Positions 47,319 through 56,427 of a stretch of 64,000 nt of DNA are shown here, in pieces. Under the pieces are notes generated by a model. That model had not been told where the DNA came from and made no database searches. It was given only the letters and a program-made list of their open reading frames with translations. The stretch covers positions 2,046,001 through 2,110,000 of the forward strand of contig NZ_CP127221.1 in assembly GCF_030284385.1 (NCBI RefSeq), written 5' to 3'. How positions within the stretch are numbered: the first letter of the stretch is position 1; every line of letters begins with the position of its first letter. Source of the stretch: Altererythrobacter rubellus (lineage in GTDB: Bacteria > Pseudomonadota > Alphaproteobacteria > Sphingomonadales > Sphingomonadaceae). The position numbers were made by a program, and so were the translations under genes.

Positions 47319-48263
47319 ATGACCGAAAGCGAAGTCATCATCGGATCAATCGGAACGTCAGACCGCCTCGACAAGGCGTTGGCTGACGCGAGCGATTTTT
47401 CGCGAGCGCGAATTCAGGCGCTAATCGCGGAAGGTCGTGTTGCCATTTCCGGTCAGATCATGACGAGCGCAAAAGCCAAGATTCCAGCTGGTGCGCGGTA
47501 TGAAATCCGCGTCCCGCCTCCCATCGAAGCCGAAGCCCGGCCGCAGGATATCCCGATCAATTTTGTGTTCGAGGATGAGCATCTGATCATCGTGAACAAG
47601 CCTGCCGGCATGGTGGTTCATCCCGCAGCCGGAAATCCTGACGGGACTCTGGTCAATGCGCTGCTCCACCATTGCAAAGGCCAGCTTTCGGGCATTGGCG
47701 GCGTCGCGCGGCCGGGCATCGTCCACCGGATCGACAAGGACACGTCCGGCCTGTTGGTGGTCGCAAAGTCCGATAAGGCGCACGAAGGTCTTGCCCGGCA
47801 GTTCAAGGACCACTCGATCGAGCGGCGATATCTGGCGGTTTGCGGGGGGCATCTGCGCAATTCCGAAGGCACGATTTCCACGCGAATCGGCCGTTCTGAT
47901 GCCAATCGCAAAAAAATGGCTGTGCTCGCCAAGAATTCCTCGCGCGGCAAAGATGCTGTGACCCATTATAAGCTTTTGAAGAAGCTCAAATCCGCTTCGT
48001 TAATCGAATGTCGGTTGGAAACGGGGCGAACCCACCAGGTTCGCGTTCACTTTGCGTCAATTGGTCATCCGCTAGTAGGTGATACGATATATGGACGCAC
48101 TCCAGCCGAATTACGTAATATTCTGAAGGCTTTGGGTTTCGAAAGGCAGGCCTTGCATGCGGCATCGCTTGGCTTTGAGCACCCGATAAGCGGAGATTGG
48201 CTCGAATTCCGATCGGAACTGCCGGAGGATATACAGGAACTAATCGACCAAACCACGCGTTGA
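47319..48263 (+). CDS. rluD: 23S rRNA pseudouridine synthase, RluD family
   Basis: A 314-residue enzyme with an N-terminal S4 domain (RLDKALADASDFSRARIQALI). The catalytic Asp139 is in HRIDKDTSGLLVV, with GRTHQVRVHFASIGHPLVGD later. RluD-type enzymes modify helix 69 of 23S rRNA. The start MTESEVII is preferred; the frame is open further upstream, and MSIAHASS eight codons earlier is an alternative. Neither has a strong ribosome site. rpoH follows 124 bases later. Confidence 0.92.
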   Translation: MTESEVIIGSIGTSDRLDKALADASDFSRARIQALIAEGRVAISGQIMTSAKAKIPAGARYEIRVPPPIEAEARPQDIPINFVFEDEHLIIVNKPAGMVVHPAAGNPDGTLVNALLHHCKGQLSGIGGVARPGIVHRIDKDTSGLLVVAKSDKAHEGLARQFKDHSIERRYLAVCGGHLRNSEGTISTRIGRSDANRKKMAVLAKNSSRGKDAVTHYKLLKKLKSASLIECRLETGRTHQVRVHFASIGHPLVGDTIYGRTPAELRNILKALGFERQALHAASLGFEHPISGDWLEFRSELPEDIQELIDQTTR

Positions 48264-48387
48264 AATCGATGAAATACACTGCAAATCTCTGCAAACGCGT
48301 GTATGTGTAACCATGTGACCCGCACCAACGGATGCCCATTAGGGGTCCAGATACCGTCGGGTTGACGCAAGAAAGGTTAGGGAAAGA

Positions 48388-49293
48388 GTGACCAATACCA
48401 AGTCTATGAGCGTCCCGGCGCTCGGCGGAGAGCAAAGCCTCAACCGCTACCTCTCGGAAATCAAGAAATACCCCGTTCTCACCGCTGAGCAGGAATATAT
48501 GCTCGCCAAGCGTTATGAAGAGCATGAGGACCCCGAAGCTGCGGCGCAGCTCGTGACCTCGCATCTGCGCCTGGTTGCGAAGATTGCGATGGGTTATCGC
48601 GGCTATGGCTTGCCGGTCAGCGACCTTATTTCAGAAGGCAATGTTGGCCTGATGCAGGGCGTCAAGAAGTTCGAAGCCGATCGTGGCTTCCGCTTGGCGA
48701 CCTATGCGATGTGGTGGATCAAGGCTTCTATCCAGGAATACATTCTCCGCAGCTGGAGCCTCGTAAAGATGGGCACCACCGCCGCGCAGAAAAAATTGTT
48801 CTTCAACCTGCGACGGATGAAGAAGAACCTCGACGCTTACGAAGATAGCGATCTTCATCCTGACGACGTGGCGAAGATAGCGACCGATCTGGGCGTGCCG
48901 GAGCAGGAAGTCGTCAATATGAACCGCCGGATGATGATGGGCGGCGACGGTTCGCTGAACGTCCAGATGCGCAATGGCGAGGAAGGTTCTGGCGAATGGC
49001 AGGACTGGCTGACCGATGATCGTCCGCTGCACGACGAAACGGTTGCCGAAGCTGAAGAAGCCCAGGTCCGCCACGAAATGCTGGCTGAAGCCATGGATGC
49101 GCTGAACGATCGCGAGAAGCACATTCTGACCGAGCGCCGCCTGACCGAAAACCCGCAAACGCTAGAAGAGTTGTCGCAGGTTTACGATGTCAGCCGCGAG
49201 CGTATTCGCCAGATCGAAGTGCGTGCATTTGAAAAGCTGCAGAAAGCGATGCAGCGGATTGCCGGTGAAAAGCTCTTGTATGCAGGGGCTTAA
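48388..49293 (+). CDS. rpoH: RNA polymerase heat-shock sigma factor RpoH (sigma-32)
   Basis: A 301-residue sigma-70 family factor. Region 2 carries the RpoH-box neighbourhood and the core-binding segment (GNVGLMQGVKKFEADRGFRLATYAMWWIKA). The RpoH-specific region is SLVKMGTTAAQKKLFFNLRRMK, and region 4 ends with RERIRQIEVRAFEKLQKAM. It starts at GTG behind AGGGAAAGA. It should drive clpB, clpP and other stress genes. Confidence 0.96.
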   Translation: MTNTKSMSVPALGGEQSLNRYLSEIKKYPVLTAEQEYMLAKRYEEHEDPEAAAQLVTSHLRLVAKIAMGYRGYGLPVSDLISEGNVGLMQGVKKFEADRGFRLATYAMWWIKASIQEYILRSWSLVKMGTTAAQKKLFFNLRRMKKNLDAYEDSDLHPDDVAKIATDLGVPEQEVVNMNRRMMMGGDGSLNVQMRNGEEGSGEWQDWLTDDRPLHDETVAEAEEAQVRHEMLAEAMDALNDREKHILTERRLTENPQTLEELSQVYDVSRERIRQIEVRAFEKLQKAMQRIAGEKLLYAGA

Positions 49294-49904
49294 CTAGCCC
49301 GGCAGACGGTCCAAGAGATCATCGAGAACCGAAACATCGAAACGCCGGGGTTTTCCTCCGGCGTTTTGCTTTTCATCTCGCACAGCACATCTCCCGGCTC
49401 TGGCCACTGGAATTGGACCTGCTCGGGAATGACACCGACCAGAGCTTCGAACCATGCGATCAGGTGGGGCTGTAGGGCCAGGTGCATGTCAAACCCTCAG
49501 CGGCTACGCGTCTTGTCACCTTCCTTTTGCGCGCGGGCAACGTCAGGTTCGATGTGCTGTATGAAATAGCGATCCGCGAAGCCGATCGCCTCTCGAGCCA
49601 AAGGCATCGTCTCGTTGAAGACGTCCATCGTTTTGAACCCGGCGCGGGCCATGCACCAGTCAAAGTGTGATTTGAACGGCTCTGTGTCGCAGATCGCGAA
49701 ACCGTGCTTTGCCTCTATCGCCTGAGCTGGCCTGAACCGCCGGATATTGTGCTGAAACCAGTATTCGGCGTGAACGGCAGGCGCATCAGCAGCGCCCAGA
49801 ACCTGGCCTTCTGCCTCAAACTCGGGCACGTAATACTGCTCGCCAAAACGGCGCGAATATGTGGTCTTTCCCGCGGCGCTGATGCCTTCGATGACAATAA
49901 TCAT
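49290..49904 (-). pseudogene. P-loop NTPase/kinase-like protein split by an in-frame TGA
   Basis: From ATG 49904 the frame reads MIIVIEGISAAGKTTYSRRF, a Walker A motif. It continues through EYWFQHNIRRFRPAQAIEA and TMPLAREAIGFADRYFIQH to KEGDKTRSR, where TGA lies at 49497-49499. The same frame then continues GFDMHLALQPHLIAWFEALVG and QFQWPEPGD, which looks like the same protein. CGA to TGA would explain the stop, giving an original protein of about 190-205 residues. The end of the frame runs into the rpoH terminator, so the true original C-terminus is uncertain. A functional 135-residue product cannot be ruled out. Confidence 0.7.
49341..49368 (+). terminator. rpoH terminator
   Basis: AACGCCGG pairs with CCGGCGTT around a T-rich loop, followed by TTGCTTTT. 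It starts 48 bases after the rpoH stop. Confidence 0.85.
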
Positions 49905-49940
49905 ACTACACCAGTCAGTGTCGCCGGGTGACCCGTTTGA

Positions 49941-51275
49941 TTACTCGCTTGGCGCAAGATCCAGCACAGCTGCGATCATCGCTCGGGTGCCCACAGTCAC
50001 ACTCTCGCGCGGGGCGATCTTGAATAGCGGTGAGTGGTGCGAAGGCACTGCAGGGCCGCCATTCGCCGCCGCGTCGAACGCCTCCTGAGGCGTACCACCA
50101 ACGGCGAAGTAATATCCCGGAACGCCGGTGTCCTCAGCCACGAAGAAAGCAAAATCCTCTGCCCCCATCCCCTGCTGACGGAATGCAGGAGTCGCTTCTT
50201 CGCCAAAGGTTTCACGCATCACACCGTTGAGGCGGCGCGCCAGCTCGGGATCGTTGTAAGTCACCGGCGTGCCTTCGGTCACGGTGACCTGCACCGGCAT
50301 GTCGTCCGGCAGGCCATGGGCCTTGCCGATGTTCACCGCCACCCGTTCGATCGTGGAAAGCAGCTGTTCGCGAACGCGCTCGTCATTGGAACGCACCGTC
50401 AATTGCAAGTCAGCGCGGTCTGAAATGATGTTGTGCTTGGTACCTGAGTGGAACGCGCCGACAGTGATGACGGCTGGCGACAATGGCATGACTTCGCGGC
50501 TGATGATCGATTGCAGCGCAGTGACGATTTGCGATCCGATATAGACCGGATCACGCCCAGCATGCGGGCTCGCGCCGTGCGCGCCAATACCCGGCACCAT
50601 GATGTCGACCGAATCCGCGCTGGAGTACTGAATGCCTTCCGACGCGCTGACGGTGCCGGTCGGGATCACAGAAGCGACGTGGAACGCGACTGCGTAATCG
50701 GGCTTGCCAAAGCGTTCATACAGCCCGTCTTCCATCATCGCTTTCGCCCCGCCCACACGCTCTTCAGCGGGCTGGACCACGAACATAAGCGTGCCCGACC
50801 ATTGGTCCTTCATCGACGCCAGCAAGCGCGCCGTGCCGACCATAGAGGTGATATGCACATCGTGCCCGCAGGCATGCATGACCGAGTATTCCTCGCCATC
50901 CTGCCCGACCTGCTTGGCCTTGGACGCATAATCGAGCCCCGACTTTTCTTCAACCGGCAGCCCGTCCATATCTGCGCGCAACAGGATCAGCGGACCGTCG
51001 CCGTTGCGCAGCATGCCGACCACGCCGGTTCCGCCAACATTCTCTGTTACTTCAAGCCCGGCATCACGCAGTTCTGCCGCCATACGCGCGGCGGTTTTGG
51101 TCTCCAGAAACGAAAGCTCGGGGTTCTGGTGGAAATGCACAAACAGATCGTCGAGATAGGCGTCATAATCGGCTTCGACTGCCGCTGCGATCTCGCCGCT
51201 ATCCGCCATAGCCGGCATTGCCAGCATTGCTGTGCTGAGGGCTAGCGACATTGCTATATTGCGCATGAACTTCAT
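49941..51275 (-). CDS. M20 family metallo-amidohydrolase, secreted
   Basis: A 444-residue amidohydrolase with a signal peptide (residues 1-24, ending AMA). The zinc-site motifs are HACGHDVHI and VQPAEERVGGAKAM, and the dimerisation domain is in the middle (GASPHAGRDPVYIG). The terminal AVPSHHSPLFKI supplies a late His. Relatives hydrolyse N-acyl amino acids, hippurate or dipeptides. Start MKFMRNIAM follows GGGAGAGAATCG; an in-frame start 36 bases upstream is unlikely. Confidence 0.92.
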   Translation of the reverse strand: MKFMRNIAMSLALSTAMLAMPAMADSGEIAAAVEADYDAYLDDLFVHFHQNPELSFLETKTAARMAAELRDAGLEVTENVGGTGVVGMLRNGDGPLILLRADMDGLPVEEKSGLDYASKAKQVGQDGEEYSVMHACGHDVHITSMVGTARLLASMKDQWSGTLMFVVQPAEERVGGAKAMMEDGLYERFGKPDYAVAFHVASVIPTGTVSASEGIQYSSADSVDIMVPGIGAHGASPHAGRDPVYIGSQIVTALQSIISREVMPLSPAVITVGAFHSGTKHNIISDRADLQLTVRSNDERVREQLLSTIERVAVNIGKAHGLPDDMPVQVTVTEGTPVTYNDPELARRLNGVMRETFGEEATPAFRQQGMGAEDFAFFVAEDTGVPGYYFAVGGTPQEAFDAAANGGPAVPSHHSPLFKIAPRESVTVGTRAMIAAVLDLAPSE

Positions 51276-51382
51276 CGATTCTCTCCCAATCCCCGTGTTG
51301 ATGACTTCCAAGCATCTTCGCGCCCAAGTCGCAAGCGCGTTCCTGATTGCGCACGCGTCACCGCGCGCCTATTTGCACCAAC

Positions 51383-52123
51383 ATGCGTCTCGCAATCCTT
51401 CCCCGCATCCGTGATGGCTTTGGCAATCTGCGCCGCTCGCCCGGACGCACCCTGCTGCGCTGGACGGCCATGGCGATCCTTGGCTTTGTGTTTCTCAGCT
51501 TCGTGCTGGTCATATTCTACAAATGGGTACCCGTACCGATCACCGCGACAATGATCCTTGACGAAGAAGTGTGGGAGCACGGGCTTAGCAAAGACTGGGA
51601 ATCGCTCGACTCTATCGACCGTAATCTGGTCAGTGCCGTGATCGCGGCGGAAGATGGCAAGTTCTGCAGCCACAACGGGTTCGATGCAGAAGCCATCGCC
51701 AAGGCCGCCGCGCGCAATGCCCAAGGGGGGCGCATTCGAGGCGGCTCGACCATCACGCAACAGACCGCCAAGAACGTCTTCCTGTGGCAAGGCGGTGGCT
51801 ATTTCCGCAAAGGTATCGAAGCCTGGTTCGCGTTCCTGATTGAGCAAATCTGGGGCAAGCAGCGGATCATGGAAGTTTATCTGAATGTCGCTGAAACCGG
51901 CATTGCAACCTATGGCGCAGAGGCTGGCGCGCAGCGTTACTTCGGACATTCCGCGGCAAGGCTGCCCCAAAGCGAAGCTGCGCGCATGGCGGCGGCGCTG
52001 CCGCTCCCCAAGCAACGCCCGGTTGTCAATCCGACCGGTTTCACAAGGCGTTACGCAAACACGATATCCGCACGAATGGGAGTTGTAAGGCGTGACGGGC
52101 TTGATTCGTGCGTCTATGACTAG
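51383..52123 (+). CDS. mtgA: Monofunctional biosynthetic peptidoglycan transglycosylase
   Basis: A 246-residue membrane-anchored GT51 enzyme that polymerises lipid II. One transmembrane helix (residues 28-48) is followed by the catalytic block AVIAAEDGKFCSHNGFD with the essential Glu. Next comes RGGSTITQQTAKNVFLW, then KQRIMEVYLNVAETG. No transpeptidase domain is attached. The start MRLAILPRI is the first with family sequence; no strong ribosome site is visible. Confidence 0.93.
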   Translation: MRLAILPRIRDGFGNLRRSPGRTLLRWTAMAILGFVFLSFVLVIFYKWVPVPITATMILDEEVWEHGLSKDWESLDSIDRNLVSAVIAAEDGKFCSHNGFDAEAIAKAAARNAQGGRIRGGSTITQQTAKNVFLWQGGGYFRKGIEAWFAFLIEQIWGKQRIMEVYLNVAETGIATYGAEAGAQRYFGHSAARLPQSEAARMAAALPLPKQRPVVNPTGFTRRYANTISARMGVVRRDGLDSCVYD

Positions 52124-52128
52124 AAGCC

Positions 52129-53064
52129 ATGGGAGGGGCGCATAGCCATTCACACTCGCATTCGCATGGCCACATCCATGGGGCTGGCGGTCATTCTCAT
52201 GCACCGGCCGATTTCGGGCGCGCCTTTGCAATAGGCATCATTCTAAACAGCGCCTTCGTTATAGTCGAAGCGACCTACGGCTTTCTGTCCGGATCGATGG
52301 CATTGGTCGCCGATGCAGGCCACAATCTGTCAGATGTGCTCGCATTGATGCTCGCCTGGGGCGCAAGCGTCGCGGCGAAGAAACCAGCCTCCCCGCGCTA
52401 TACCTATGGCTTCAAGAGCTCGACGATCCTGGCTGCGCTGGCCAACGCGATGTTGCTGGCGATCGCCATTGGCGCGATCCTGTTCGAAACAATCCACCGC
52501 ATTCTTGAGCCTGCTCCGGTCGAAGGCATGACCATGGTGGTGGTTGCCGGGATCGGGATCGCGATCAACACATTCACGGCGCTGATGTTCATGCGGGGAC
52601 GCAAGAATGACCTCAACATTCGCGGAGCCTTCCTGCACATGGCGGCTGACGCGCTGGTATCATTGGGCGTGGTGATCGCAGGCGTTGCAATCCTCTATAC
52701 CGGACAAATCTGGATCGATCCGGTCACCAGCCTGATTATTGTTGCAGTGATCGCGTGGGGCACATGGGGTCTGGCAAAAGACAGCATAAAGCTGGGCCTG
52801 CACGCAGTGCCCGAAAATGTGGACGAGACCAAGGTGCGTGCTTTCCTTGCGAAATGCGAAGGTGTGAGCGAGGTGCATGATCTGCACATCTGGCCAATGT
52901 CGACAACCGAGACCGCGTTGACCGTGCATCTGGTCGTGCCCAATGGCCATCCGGGCGACAGCTTTCTGCACTCAATCAGCCACAAGCTGGAACACGAGTT
53001 TGGTATCAATCACTCGACGATCCAGATCGAGCGCGAGCGGGATTGTGCGACCAGCGGCTGCTAG
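52129..53064 (+). CDS. Cation diffusion facilitator, zinc-type exporter
   Basis: A 311-residue CDF transporter with a His-rich N-terminus (HSHSHSHSHGHIHG). There are six helices, the metal-site motifs VADAGHNLSDVLAL and LHMAADALVSLGV, and a C-terminal cytosolic metal-binding domain (VSEVHDLHIWPMSTTETALTVH). It resembles CzcD/ZitB-type zinc exporters. Starts five bases after mtgA. The stop shares a CTAG tetramer with the stop of the convergent racemase gene. Confidence 0.92.
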   Translation: MGGAHSHSHSHSHGHIHGAGGHSHAPADFGRAFAIGIILNSAFVIVEATYGFLSGSMALVADAGHNLSDVLALMLAWGASVAAKKPASPRYTYGFKSSTILAALANAMLLAIAIGAILFETIHRILEPAPVEGMTMVVVAGIGIAINTFTALMFMRGRKNDLNIRGAFLHMAADALVSLGVVIAGVAILYTGQIWIDPVTSLIIVAVIAWGTWGLAKDSIKLGLHAVPENVDETKVRAFLAKCEGVSEVHDLHIWPMSTTETALTVHLVVPNGHPGDSFLHSISHKLEHEFGINHSTIQIERERDCATSGC

Positions 53065-53753
53065 ACTAGCGCAGCATCGACTGCTGCCAGCGCATGCAAT
53101 CCAGTCGTATCGAACAGCGGGATCTCACTGTCTTCCTGTCCAACCAGCAGCATAATCTCGGTGCAACCGAGGATGACCGCCTCTGCGCCGCGATCGACCA
53201 GACGCGCGATCACTGCGCGGTATATCTCGCGGGACTCTTCGCGTGCGGAACCATTGACCAGTTCTTCATAAATAATGCGGTGCACTTCGACCCGGTCGGC
53301 ATGCCGGGGGATCAGGACTTCCAGCCCGTGCCTGTCCTCCAAGCGCCCCCGATAGAAGTCCCGCTCCATGGTGAAAGCGGTGCCCAGCAAGCCGACCTTC
53401 GTGAAACCCTGCAGCTTAATCGCTTCAGCTGTCGGGTCCGCGATATGCAGCAGTGGCAGGTCGCAGGCTGCTTCGACTTCGGGCGCTAGCTTATGCATGG
53501 TGTTGGTCGCGATAATGAGCAGGTCTGCACCGCCTGCCTGCAATGAACGCGCGCTTTCGCCGATCATTCTCCCCAGCGCTTCCCATTCGCGTGCGTGCTG
53601 CAACCTCTCGACCTCGCCGAAGTCGAGCGAGTGCATCAGGATTTTGGCGCTATGCGGCGCACCCAGCCGTTCGCGAACCGCGCGATTGATGATCGTGTAG
53701 TACTGGGCCGAGCTTTCCCAGCTCATCCCGCCGATGATGCCGATGGTTCTCAT
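53061..53753 (-). CDS. Aspartate/glutamate racemase family protein (YgeA-like)
   Basis: A 230-residue racemase starting MRTIGIIGGMSWESS. The second catalytic Cys is in ILGCTEIMLL, but the position of the first Cys is Thr (IIATNTMHKL). This substitution is known in the E. coli YgeA type, which acts with an atypical active site. Broad amino acid racemisation is thus plausible but unproven. Start ATG 53753 overlaps the stop of the phosphatase gene (ATGA), linking it to the clpPX region. Confidence 0.87.
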   Translation of the reverse strand: MRTIGIIGGMSWESSAQYYTIINRAVRERLGAPHSAKILMHSLDFGEVERLQHAREWEALGRMIGESARSLQAGGADLLIIATNTMHKLAPEVEAACDLPLLHIADPTAEAIKLQGFTKVGLLGTAFTMERDFYRGRLEDRHGLEVLIPRHADRVEVHRIIYEELVNGSAREESREIYRAVIARLVDRGAEAVILGCTEIMLLVGQEDSEIPLFDTTGLHALAAVDAALV

Positions 53754-54082
53754 GCTGGTAACCAACGCCGCATTTTCGATTCGATCAAGCGGACCAGTTC
53801 AGTGTCCATGAACTGGTACTCGTCGGGAATGCCCAGCACGATGATGCGCATGTCCTTCAACGCCGCGCGGTGCCGGTTTTGCAGCTTGGTTCGATGGGCT
53901 CGCTCCATCACGAAGATGAAATCGGCCCATTCGACAAGCTCGTCCGAGAGCGGATATTCAGCGTCGCGTTTGGTCCCTGCCGAGATTGTGGCGATGCCCT
54001 GGACTTCAGCGAAGAGATGTTCAGCTGTCGGACTACGCAAGCGGTTCTGGCTGCATACGAACAGATAGTTGCGATCAGCCAA
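53750..54082 (-). CDS. Low-molecular-weight phosphatase-like protein
   Basis: A 110-residue protein with an N-terminal Cx5R loop (VCSQNRLRSPTAEHLF; Cys10, Arg16) typical of low-molecular-weight tyrosine phosphatases. It is shorter than the usual 150 residues; this compact form is known as a separate small group. A conserved Asp after VLGIPD may act as acid. It sits 17 bases behind clpX and overlaps the racemase gene. Confidence 0.85.
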   Translation of the reverse strand: MADRNYLFVCSQNRLRSPTAEHLFAEVQGIATISAGTKRDAEYPLSDELVEWADFIFVMERAHRTKLQNRHRAALKDMRIIVLGIPDEYQFMDTELVRLIESKMRRWLPA

Positions 54083-54099
54083 ACAGAGCGATGCGGTTG

Positions 54100-55374
54100 C
54101 TAAGCCGCTTCGTCGTTCTTGCCCTTCTTGGAAGAGCTGCTGACCACGCGGACCGGGTCCTTGCGGCCATGGACCACATCGGCATCGACCACGATCTCAC
54201 TAACATCTTCCATGTCAGGCAGATCGAACATCGTGTCGAGCAGAATGCCTTCAACGATTGAGCGAAGTCCGCGTGCACCGGTTTTGCGCAAGATCGCTTT
54301 CTCGGCGATTTCCTTCATCGCTTCGGGCGTAAAGGTCAGCTCGACATCTTCGAGCTCGAACAGTTTCTTATACTGTTTGACCAGCGCATTTTTTGGCTCT
54401 TGCAGAATAGTGACAAGCGCATCGACATCCAGATCGTGCAGCGTTGCGATCACCGGCAGACGACCGACGAATTCGGGGATCAGGCCGAATTTCAGCAAAT
54501 CTTCCGGTTCGCTCTTTTCGAGCAGTTCGCCCACTTTGCGCTTGTCCGGATCGGCGACATGGGCTCCGAAACCGATCGAGCGTTTCTGCAAGCGGTCAGC
54601 GATAATCTTGTCCAACCCAGCGAATGCGCCGCCACAGATGAACAGGATATTGGTCGTGTCGACTTGCAGGAATTCCTGCTGCGGATGCTTGCGGCCACCC
54701 TGCGGTGGAACGCTGGCCGTGGTGCCTTCCATCAGCTTCAAGAGAGCTTGCTGCACACCCTCACCCGACACGTCGCGCGTGATCGAAGGATTTTCCGCCT
54801 TGCGCGTAATCTTGTCGATTTCGTCAATGTAGACGATGCCGTGCTGTGCCTTCTCGACATTGTAGTCCGAGCTTTGCAGCAGTTTGAGAATAATGTTCTC
54901 GACGTCTTCGCCAACATAACCCGCTTCGGTCAGAGTGGTCGCGTCAGCCATTGTGAACGGCACATCGAATGTGCGCGCAAGTGTTTGCGCGAGCAAAGTT
55001 TTACCCGATCCAGTCGGGCCCACCAGCAGGATGTTCGACTTGGCCAGCTCTACATCGCCAGCCTTGTTCGAATGCTTCAAACGCTTGTAATGGTTGTGCA
55101 CCGCAACAGCGAGAACGCGTTTCGCGCGATCCTGCCCGATGACATAATCATTCAGCGTCGCAAATATCTCTGACGGCGCAGGCACTTCGCCTTCTTTGCG
55201 TCCGGTCAGACCAGCCTTGGTCTCTTCGCGGATAATATCATTGCACAGCTCAACGCATTCATCACAGATGAACACGGTCGGCCCCGCAATCAGTTTACGC
55301 ACTTCGTGCTGCGACTTCCCACAGAAGCTGCAGTAGAGAGTGCTTTTGCTGTCAGTTCCGCTCAATTCGGTCAT
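54100..55374 (-). CDS. clpX: ATP-dependent Clp protease ATP-binding subunit ClpX
   Basis: A 424-residue AAA+ unfoldase that feeds ClpP. The zinc-binding domain uses Cys15, Cys18, Cys37 and Cys40. Walker A is at 119-126 (GPTGSGKT), the pore loop is GYVGEDVEN, Walker B is IVYIDEIDK, and the IGF loop for ClpP docking lies in RSIGFGAH. The stop is followed after 17 bases by a small phosphatase gene. The 171-base gap to clpP has hairpins. Confidence 0.97.
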   Translation of the reverse strand: MTELSGTDSKSTLYCSFCGKSQHEVRKLIAGPTVFICDECVELCNDIIREETKAGLTGRKEGEVPAPSEIFATLNDYVIGQDRAKRVLAVAVHNHYKRLKHSNKAGDVELAKSNILLVGPTGSGKTLLAQTLARTFDVPFTMADATTLTEAGYVGEDVENIILKLLQSSDYNVEKAQHGIVYIDEIDKITRKAENPSITRDVSGEGVQQALLKLMEGTTASVPPQGGRKHPQQEFLQVDTTNILFICGGAFAGLDKIIADRLQKRSIGFGAHVADPDKRKVGELLEKSEPEDLLKFGLIPEFVGRLPVIATLHDLDVDALVTILQEPKNALVKQYKKLFELEDVELTFTPEAMKEIAEKAILRKTGARGLRSIVEGILLDTMFDLPDMEDVSEIVVDADVVHGRKDPVRVVSSSSKKGKNDEAA

Positions 55375-55390
55375 TCCTAAGGCTTCCTAG

Positions 55391-55407
55391 CCCCTGAAAA
55401 TCAGGGG
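55391..55407 (-). promoter_or_regulatory. Hairpin in the clpX leader
   Basis: CCCCTGA-AAA-TCAGGGG is a perfect short hairpin 16 bases upstream of the clpX start codon, directly before the ribosome site AGGAAG. It could restrict translation or end clpP transcripts. Confidence 0.4.
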
Positions 55408-55476
55408 TTCGCTGACTTTATAGCCGCGTAATGATGAATCAACCTATAGCGCAGCGATTTTGGATGCTGCCCTAGT

Positions 55477-55492
55477 GAATCTGTGCAGATTC
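55477..55492. promoter_or_regulatory. Palindrome between clpP and clpX
   Basis: GAATCT-GTGC-AGATTC, a perfect six-base inverted repeat about 100 bases upstream of clpX. It is placed where an operator for an internal clpX promoter could lie. The binding protein is unknown. Confidence 0.3.
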
Positions 55493-55545
55493 GCGGTTGA
55501 TGTGGTCTTAATGTCCCGCAAAGGGGCGAAATCCGGCAGAATTCC

Positions 55546-56244
55546 TTACTCTGGCGCGCCGCCAGAGCCTTCTTCGTCGCCAGTTTCTTCGCTTTCCGGA
55601 CGGGTTTCGAACACTTTATCGACCAAGCCGAATGCCTTCGCTTCCTCTGCTTCGAGGAAGGTGTCGCGATCCATCGCCTTTTCAATCTCTTCCAGGCTCT
55701 GCCCGGTGTATTTGACATAGAGGTCGTTCATACGCGCCTTGATCCGCAGGATTTCGCGCGCCTGGATCTCGATATCCGAGGCCATACCACGCGCCCCGCC
55801 AGATGGCTGGTGGATCATGATGCGCGCATTGGGCAGCGCGACTCGCATGCCGGGTTCACCTGCGGCGAGAAGGAAGCTGCCCATCGACGCTGCCTGCCCC
55901 ATGCACACGGTCGAAACGCGCGGCTTGATGTATTGCATCGTGTCGTGGATCGCCATGCCGGCCGTCACCACGCCGCCGGGCGAATTGATGTACATGCTGA
56001 TCGGCTTGGACGGATTTTCGCTTTCGAGGAACAGAAGCTGCGCTGTGATCAGCGAAGCCATGCCATCTTCGACCTGACCGGTTACGAACACAATCCGCTC
56101 GCGCAGCAGACGGCTGAAAATGTCGAAGCTGCGCTCGCCACGGCTGGTCTGCTCGACAACGACCGGTACCAGCGCGCCCGTTAGTGGATCGTGCGTAAAC
56201 TGGCCTTGGGTAGAATGGGCGTCTGAGCCGAACAGGTCGATCAT
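55546..56244 (-). CDS. clpP: ATP-dependent Clp protease proteolytic subunit ClpP
   Basis: A 232-residue serine protease subunit. The triad is Ser120 in [11 protein letters not shown], His145 in MIHQPSGG, and Asp194 in MDRDTFLEA. The C-terminal tail is Glu/Gly-rich ([16 protein letters not shown]). Lies upstream of clpX in the same direction. A sigma-32-like promoter stands 30-62 bases before the start. Confidence 0.97.
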   Translation of the reverse strand: MIDLFGSDAHSTQGQFTHDPLTGALVPVVVEQTSRGERSFDIFSRLLRERIVFVTGQVEDGMASLITAQLLFLESENPSKPISMYINSPGGVVTAGMAIHDTMQYIKPRVSTVCMGQAASMGSFLLAAGEPGMRVALPNARIMIHQPSGGARGMASDIEIQAREILRIKARMNDLYVKYTGQSLEEIEKAMDRDTFLEAEEAKAFGLVDKVFETRPESEETGDEEGSGGAPE

Positions 56245-56274
56245 AGTGTGTCCTTGTGAATCTGAATGATTCCC

Positions 56275-56304
56275 TATGTCGGACGCAACGCCGCGATGTT
56301 CAAG
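56275..56304 (-). promoter_or_regulatory. Candidate sigma-32 promoter of clpP
   Basis: On the minus strand CTTGAA (56299-56304) and CCGACATA (56275-56282) are 16 bases apart, close to the heat-shock promoter pattern. About 30 bases separate it from the clpP start. Confidence 0.55.
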
Positions 56305-56427
56305 GGGATTAACCTATGCATCTCGACAAAAAACTGGAACCGATGCGGCGACCAATGATTTCAACCGCAGCGGGCAGCGCATGCACGCCATCGCCGTTCG
56401 TCGGATGGCGAGAACTACCGGTCGACG

